A stretch of 64,000 bases of DNA from Bradyrhizobium sp. LLZ17 (GTDB lineage: Bacteria; Pseudomonadota; Alphaproteobacteria; Rhizobiales; Xanthobacteraceae), in NCBI RefSeq assembly GCF_041200145.1, contig NZ_CP165734.1, forward strand, positions 7,483,001 to 7,547,000, read 5' to 3'. Made by a program: the position numbers and the translations under genes. Every line of letters starts with the position of its first letter. The first letter of the stretch is position 1. Shown in pieces: positions 61,204 to 64,000 of this stretch. Under the pieces are notes generated by a model. That model did not search any database. It saw nothing but the letters and a program-made list of their open reading frames with translations, and was not told the origin of the DNA.

Positions 61204-62309
61204 GCGCGCACCTCGATGGCATCATCCGGCGCCGTTGCGCGCCGAGATGTGAGCAGCCCTTCGTAGAGCCTCAAATACGCGCTGGTCATCCGCGCCAGCG
61301 AATAGGTCAGCGAGTATTCATAAGCGGCACGTTGCAGCCGGGTGCGCTCACGTTCGTCGGTGCAGAGATGCGCGAGCGCACGATGCAACGCCTGGCGGTC
61401 GGCGGGATCGACGAACAGCGCAGCTCCGCTCCACAATTCCCGGAACGTCGGAATGTCGGACAGGACAAGCGCGCAGCCCGCGGCCGCGGCCTCGAGGATG
61501 CACAGACCGAACGGCTCGTACAGTGCCGGGCTGACAAAGATGGCGGCATGCTGCAGGTGTGCGCGCATGACCTCGTGCGGCAACTGTCCAAGCCAGCTCA
61601 CAGCAGCCGACGGGCTTGCATCGGCCGGTCCCGCGACCTGGACGGGCCAGGGAGACCAGGTGCCGCGGCCGCGAGAGCTTCGATGTTCTTGGCGCGGTCC
61701 CAAAGTCGACCCGCCGCGAAGATCAGTTCCTGTTTTCGCCCACCGGCAGCGCCGGGTGCGATCCCGTTCCAGATCACCGCGCCCGGGGAGTGGGGACGGT
61801 AGATCTCCGCGATCTCGCTGTGGAACGAACGGCTCGGGCACACCCACGCTTGAGCATTATCGAGAGCTGCCGCGACCCGCTCAGTGTAGCGGCGCCATCG
61901 CGGCTCCTCCAGCCACGCGCTGTCCCGACAGGCCCGCGCCCAGGAGCGAACGCAGGAATGTGCCACGACCACGGTTGGCGCGCGCCAGCCGAAGGATGCT
62001 TCGCGAAAGCTGTTGAGATGAACAAGGTCGGGCCTGAGTTTGGCTTCGAGGCCGGCAAGGACGCGCCGCGCGTCCGAGATGTTTTGCCCTTCAGGATCCT
62101 GCCATTCAAGCGCCAGGTCCGTCTCGATCAAGCGCACCCGGGACTCATGCAGCATGGCCAGCTGATCTGGCGCGCGCCGGGACCCAGGGTCACAAGGGTG
62201 ACCTCGGCGCCGGCTTCGGTGAAGTCTTGGCGAGGCCACAGGAATAGGTCCACACCCCACCCACCGTGTCGGTGGTCATCAGGATCCTGAGCTCCGGGAG
62301 ACCGCTCAT
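61200..62309 (-). pseudogene. GT4-family glycosyltransferase (three frameshifts)
   Basis: Reassembled from three reading frames into about 370 residues. N-terminus ILMTTDTVGGVWTYSCGLA; middle VRLIETDLALEW, LRPDLVHLNSFREASFGW, VICPSRSF-type segment (VCPSRSFHSEIAEIY), IFAAGRLWDRAKN; end HAAIFVSPALYEPFGLCILE with the GT4 EX7E pattern and GCALVLSDIPTFRELW. Bases are missing near 62226, near 62171-62180 and in the GGG run at 61650-61652. Three independent errors in one gene point to local low sequence quality. Confidence 0.8.
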
Positions 62310-63592
62310 GGCGCGACCTGAAGTTCGAGAGCATCGAGGGGAACGGGACGGTCGTTCTGCACGTCGCTGAACTGGTCGAACAACGCGAGATAGTGCTGAT
62401 GCGCGCGTTCCCAGGCGAAATCGTCGGGTTCGCCCCATAGCTTTCTGTAATCCGGCGAGCCCGGATGAGGGGTAGAGCGGCACCGGATCATTGGCCCAGA
62501 TGCCGGCATCCTGCATCTGGCGGCGCCAGCGTTGCACGACCGGATCATCGTCCTCGGGCACTTCGATCAGGTTGGCCTGCACGAACGGGACGTGACGGCG
62601 TGCCTCGACCAACCGCTCGGCCAATTGGTCGGTGGTCATTTTGCAATTCTTGGCGAGCGCGGCGCGCCCCTCCACCGTCAGGCTCTCGATTCCGGCCTCG
62701 ATCGAGACGCAACCCGCCTGGCCGAGCAATGCCAACATGTCCGGTTTCCAGAGGTCGATCCGCGTCTGCACGCCGAACTTCAGCCCGCGCGCGCGCAGTC
62801 CCTCCAGCAGCTCCCTGTTCGGGAGAAAGATCTCGTCGATGAAGTAGACATATTCGATGCCTTGTTGGCGCAGGCAGTCGATTTCATCGAGGATGATCGC
62901 GGGGGGACGTTTGCGATAGGCGTTGCGAAAATTGTCCTTGGCGCAGAACGTGCAGCTGTATGGGCATCCCCGTGACGCTTCGACTTCCGCGCCGGGAGCG
63001 ACCGGCTCGGCCTCAAAGCGGTGATGGTGGTGGTGATGGCGCCGGACCATTTCGTCCGGCCAGCGCAGCGGCGGCTGATCCTTGAAGTCGACCGCCTGGG
63101 GGCCTCCATTGACCCGCACCGAAGCTCCGTCGGCAAAGCACAGGCCGGCGAAGTCGCGCTCGCCATTGGCCAGCCGAAGCAGGGAGATCTCGCATTCCCC
63201 CATCACCACGATCTCGACGCCGAGCTTCTTCAACGCCGCCCGCGGCGTGGTCGAGCCGTGGGGACCTATCGCGACCAGCACCGGGGCGAGGTCTCGGATC
63301 GCCAGCGCAAGCTCCTGTGGAACACGAAGCTCGGGCGGCGCGCAGCGCAAAACAGATAGGTCGGCGCCGTCGTGATGACGACCAGGTCAGGACCGAAGCC
63401 GCGCAGTTCGGCCTCGACCTCGGCCAGCGACAGATCGAACATGTGCGCATCGAGCAGCAGGGTCGTGTGCCCGGCCGCCTTCAGATAGTGATCGGAAATT
63501 CCGAGCTCGAGCGGCAGGTGAGGGGATCGGCAGCCGAAATAGATGCTGCCGCCGAAGTCCCAATTGGGATTGATGAGGGCGACGCGCGTCAT
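62306..63592 (-). pseudogene. B12-binding radical SAM protein of the glycan cluster (two frameshifts)
   Basis: About 428 residues when repaired. N-terminal cobalamin-binding-like domain (VALINPNWDFGGSIYFGCRS, PDLVVITTAPTYLF, KKLGVEIVVMGECE), then the radical SAM core with EASRGCPYSCTFCAKDNF (CxxxCxxC cluster) and VYFIDEIFLPN. A natural run of six histidines precedes the core. Frames break near 63348 (one base missing) and in the GGGG run at 62469-62472 (one extra). Such enzymes methylate or rearrange unactivated carbons; with glycosyltransferases a sugar or lipid methylation is possible. Substrate unknown. Confidence 0.83.
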
Positions 63593-64000
63593 GCCATGGC
63601 CTCCCGATTGCCGTGGGGCGATGCGAAACGGCTGTCGAGCCATGTGTGGAGCGAGCGGAGGCCTTCCGTGACGGCGATTTGCGGAGCCCAGCCGATAGTC
63701 GTGGACAACGCGCTTGTGTCGGTGACGTACCAGGGCTGATCGCCGGGACGCCAATCGGCGAAGCTGTAGGCGACATTGCGACCGGTCAGCTCGGTGATGG
63801 CATCGATCAATTCCAGCAGGCTGATCGCATTGGCGGGACCACCGCCGAGGTTGAACACGCGTCCGCGGACCGAGTCCATGCGGTCGAGCACAGCGAGCCA
63901 GGCGCTCACCGCGTCCGAGACGTGAAGTGCATCGCGGACCTGCTTGCCGTCGCCATAGATCGTGAGCGGGTTTCCGCGGAGCGCGCTCAACAGGAAATGC
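63589..64000 (-). CDS. NAD-dependent sugar epimerase/dehydratase (N-terminus outside window)
   Basis: C-terminal 137 residues or so of an extended SDR acting on nucleotide sugars: NPLTIYGDGKQVRDALHVSDAV, VFNLGGGPANAISLLELI and the end GRNVAYSFADWRPGDQPWYV...IGWAPQIAVTEGL. The reading frame is open at the right edge. It overlaps the radical SAM gene by ATGA and resembles CDP-paratose/tyvelose or GDP/UDP-sugar epimerases. It is the most upstream gene of the glycan operon seen here. Confidence 0.88.
   Translation of the reverse strand, partial: HFLLSALRGNPLTIYGDGKQVRDALHVSDAVSAWLAVLDRMDSVRGRVFNLGGGPANAISLLELIDAITELTGRNVAYSFADWRPGDQPWYVTDTSALSTTIGWAPQIAVTEGLRSLHTWLDSRFASPHGNREAMA

Noticed and set aside
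1-64000. CRISPR arrays, tRNA/rRNA genes, insertion sequences, phage or integrase genes
   Set aside because: No regularly spaced repeats, cloverleaf or rRNA sequence, transposase DDE motifs or integrase were seen on either strand.

Overview
The window is G+C-rich alphaproteobacterial DNA, most likely chromosome of a Bradyrhizobium-like member of the Rhizobiales. The inference rests on dense ABC uptake operons, an MctP-type monocarboxylate permease, small DUF6894-type and CsbD-like stress proteins, and a recurrent GGAAC-N16/17-xxTT promoter of the alphaproteobacterial general-stress (EcfG) type. No rRNA, tRNA, CRISPR array, transposase or phage gene was seen, so the genus is inferred.

Layout. 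(1) 1-7624 (+): a sugar/polyol-type ABC importer (permease, 70-aa membrane protein, two different ATPases) continuous with a PTS-driven dihydroxyacetone kinase (dhaL, dhaM, HPr, enzyme I, HTH protein, dhaK). (2) 7627-12994 (-): a dipeptide/opine-type ABC importer with a divergent RpiR regulator, followed by a FAD oxidoreductase (-) and a divergent Lrp regulator. (3) 16428-21552 (-): a second peptide-type ABC importer. (4) 21825-30675: an amine/amino-acid catabolic region with a class III aminotransferase, two paralogous double-GNAT proteins, a HAD hydrolase, an OrdL-type FAD oxidase and two aldehyde dehydrogenases, interleaved with two gene remnants. (5) 30977-43323: a stress and envelope region with small secreted proteins, a Na+/H+ antiporter, DUF3311-mctP, a PQQ glucose dehydrogenase, CsbD, small duplicated proteins, a Crp/Fnr regulator and an SDR. 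(6) 43386-55032 (-): a respiratory block with two cytochromes c, a periplasmic binding protein, a lanthanide-type PQQ alcohol dehydrogenase, an HbpS-like protein, CtaG, a caa3-type oxidase (III, I, II), a pyrophosphatase and a Mn-catalase fused to a DUF892 domain. (7) 55125-64000 (-): a GH13 glucosidase, then a tightly coupled glycan cluster with a UDP-xylose-synthase-type enzyme, four glycosyltransferases, a B12-binding radical SAM protein and a sugar epimerase cut by the window end.

How the parts connect. Region 1 probably imports a triose or polyol and phosphorylates dihydroxyacetone using PEP through EI, HPr, DhaM and DhaL/DhaK. Region 6 can be read as one electron path: periplasmic alcohol oxidation by a PQQ enzyme, cytochrome c, then the caa3 oxidase. 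Several of its genes, and many in region 5, carry EcfG-like promoters, so this respiratory branch is probably a stationary-phase or stress function. Regions 2-4 look like scavenging of peptides, opines or amines.

Caveat on quality. At least fourteen one- or two-base indels break otherwise intact, conserved genes, almost all in runs of G or C. This looks more like sequencing or assembly error than gene decay. Such genes are typed as pseudogene only because they cannot be translated as given; their intended products are described.
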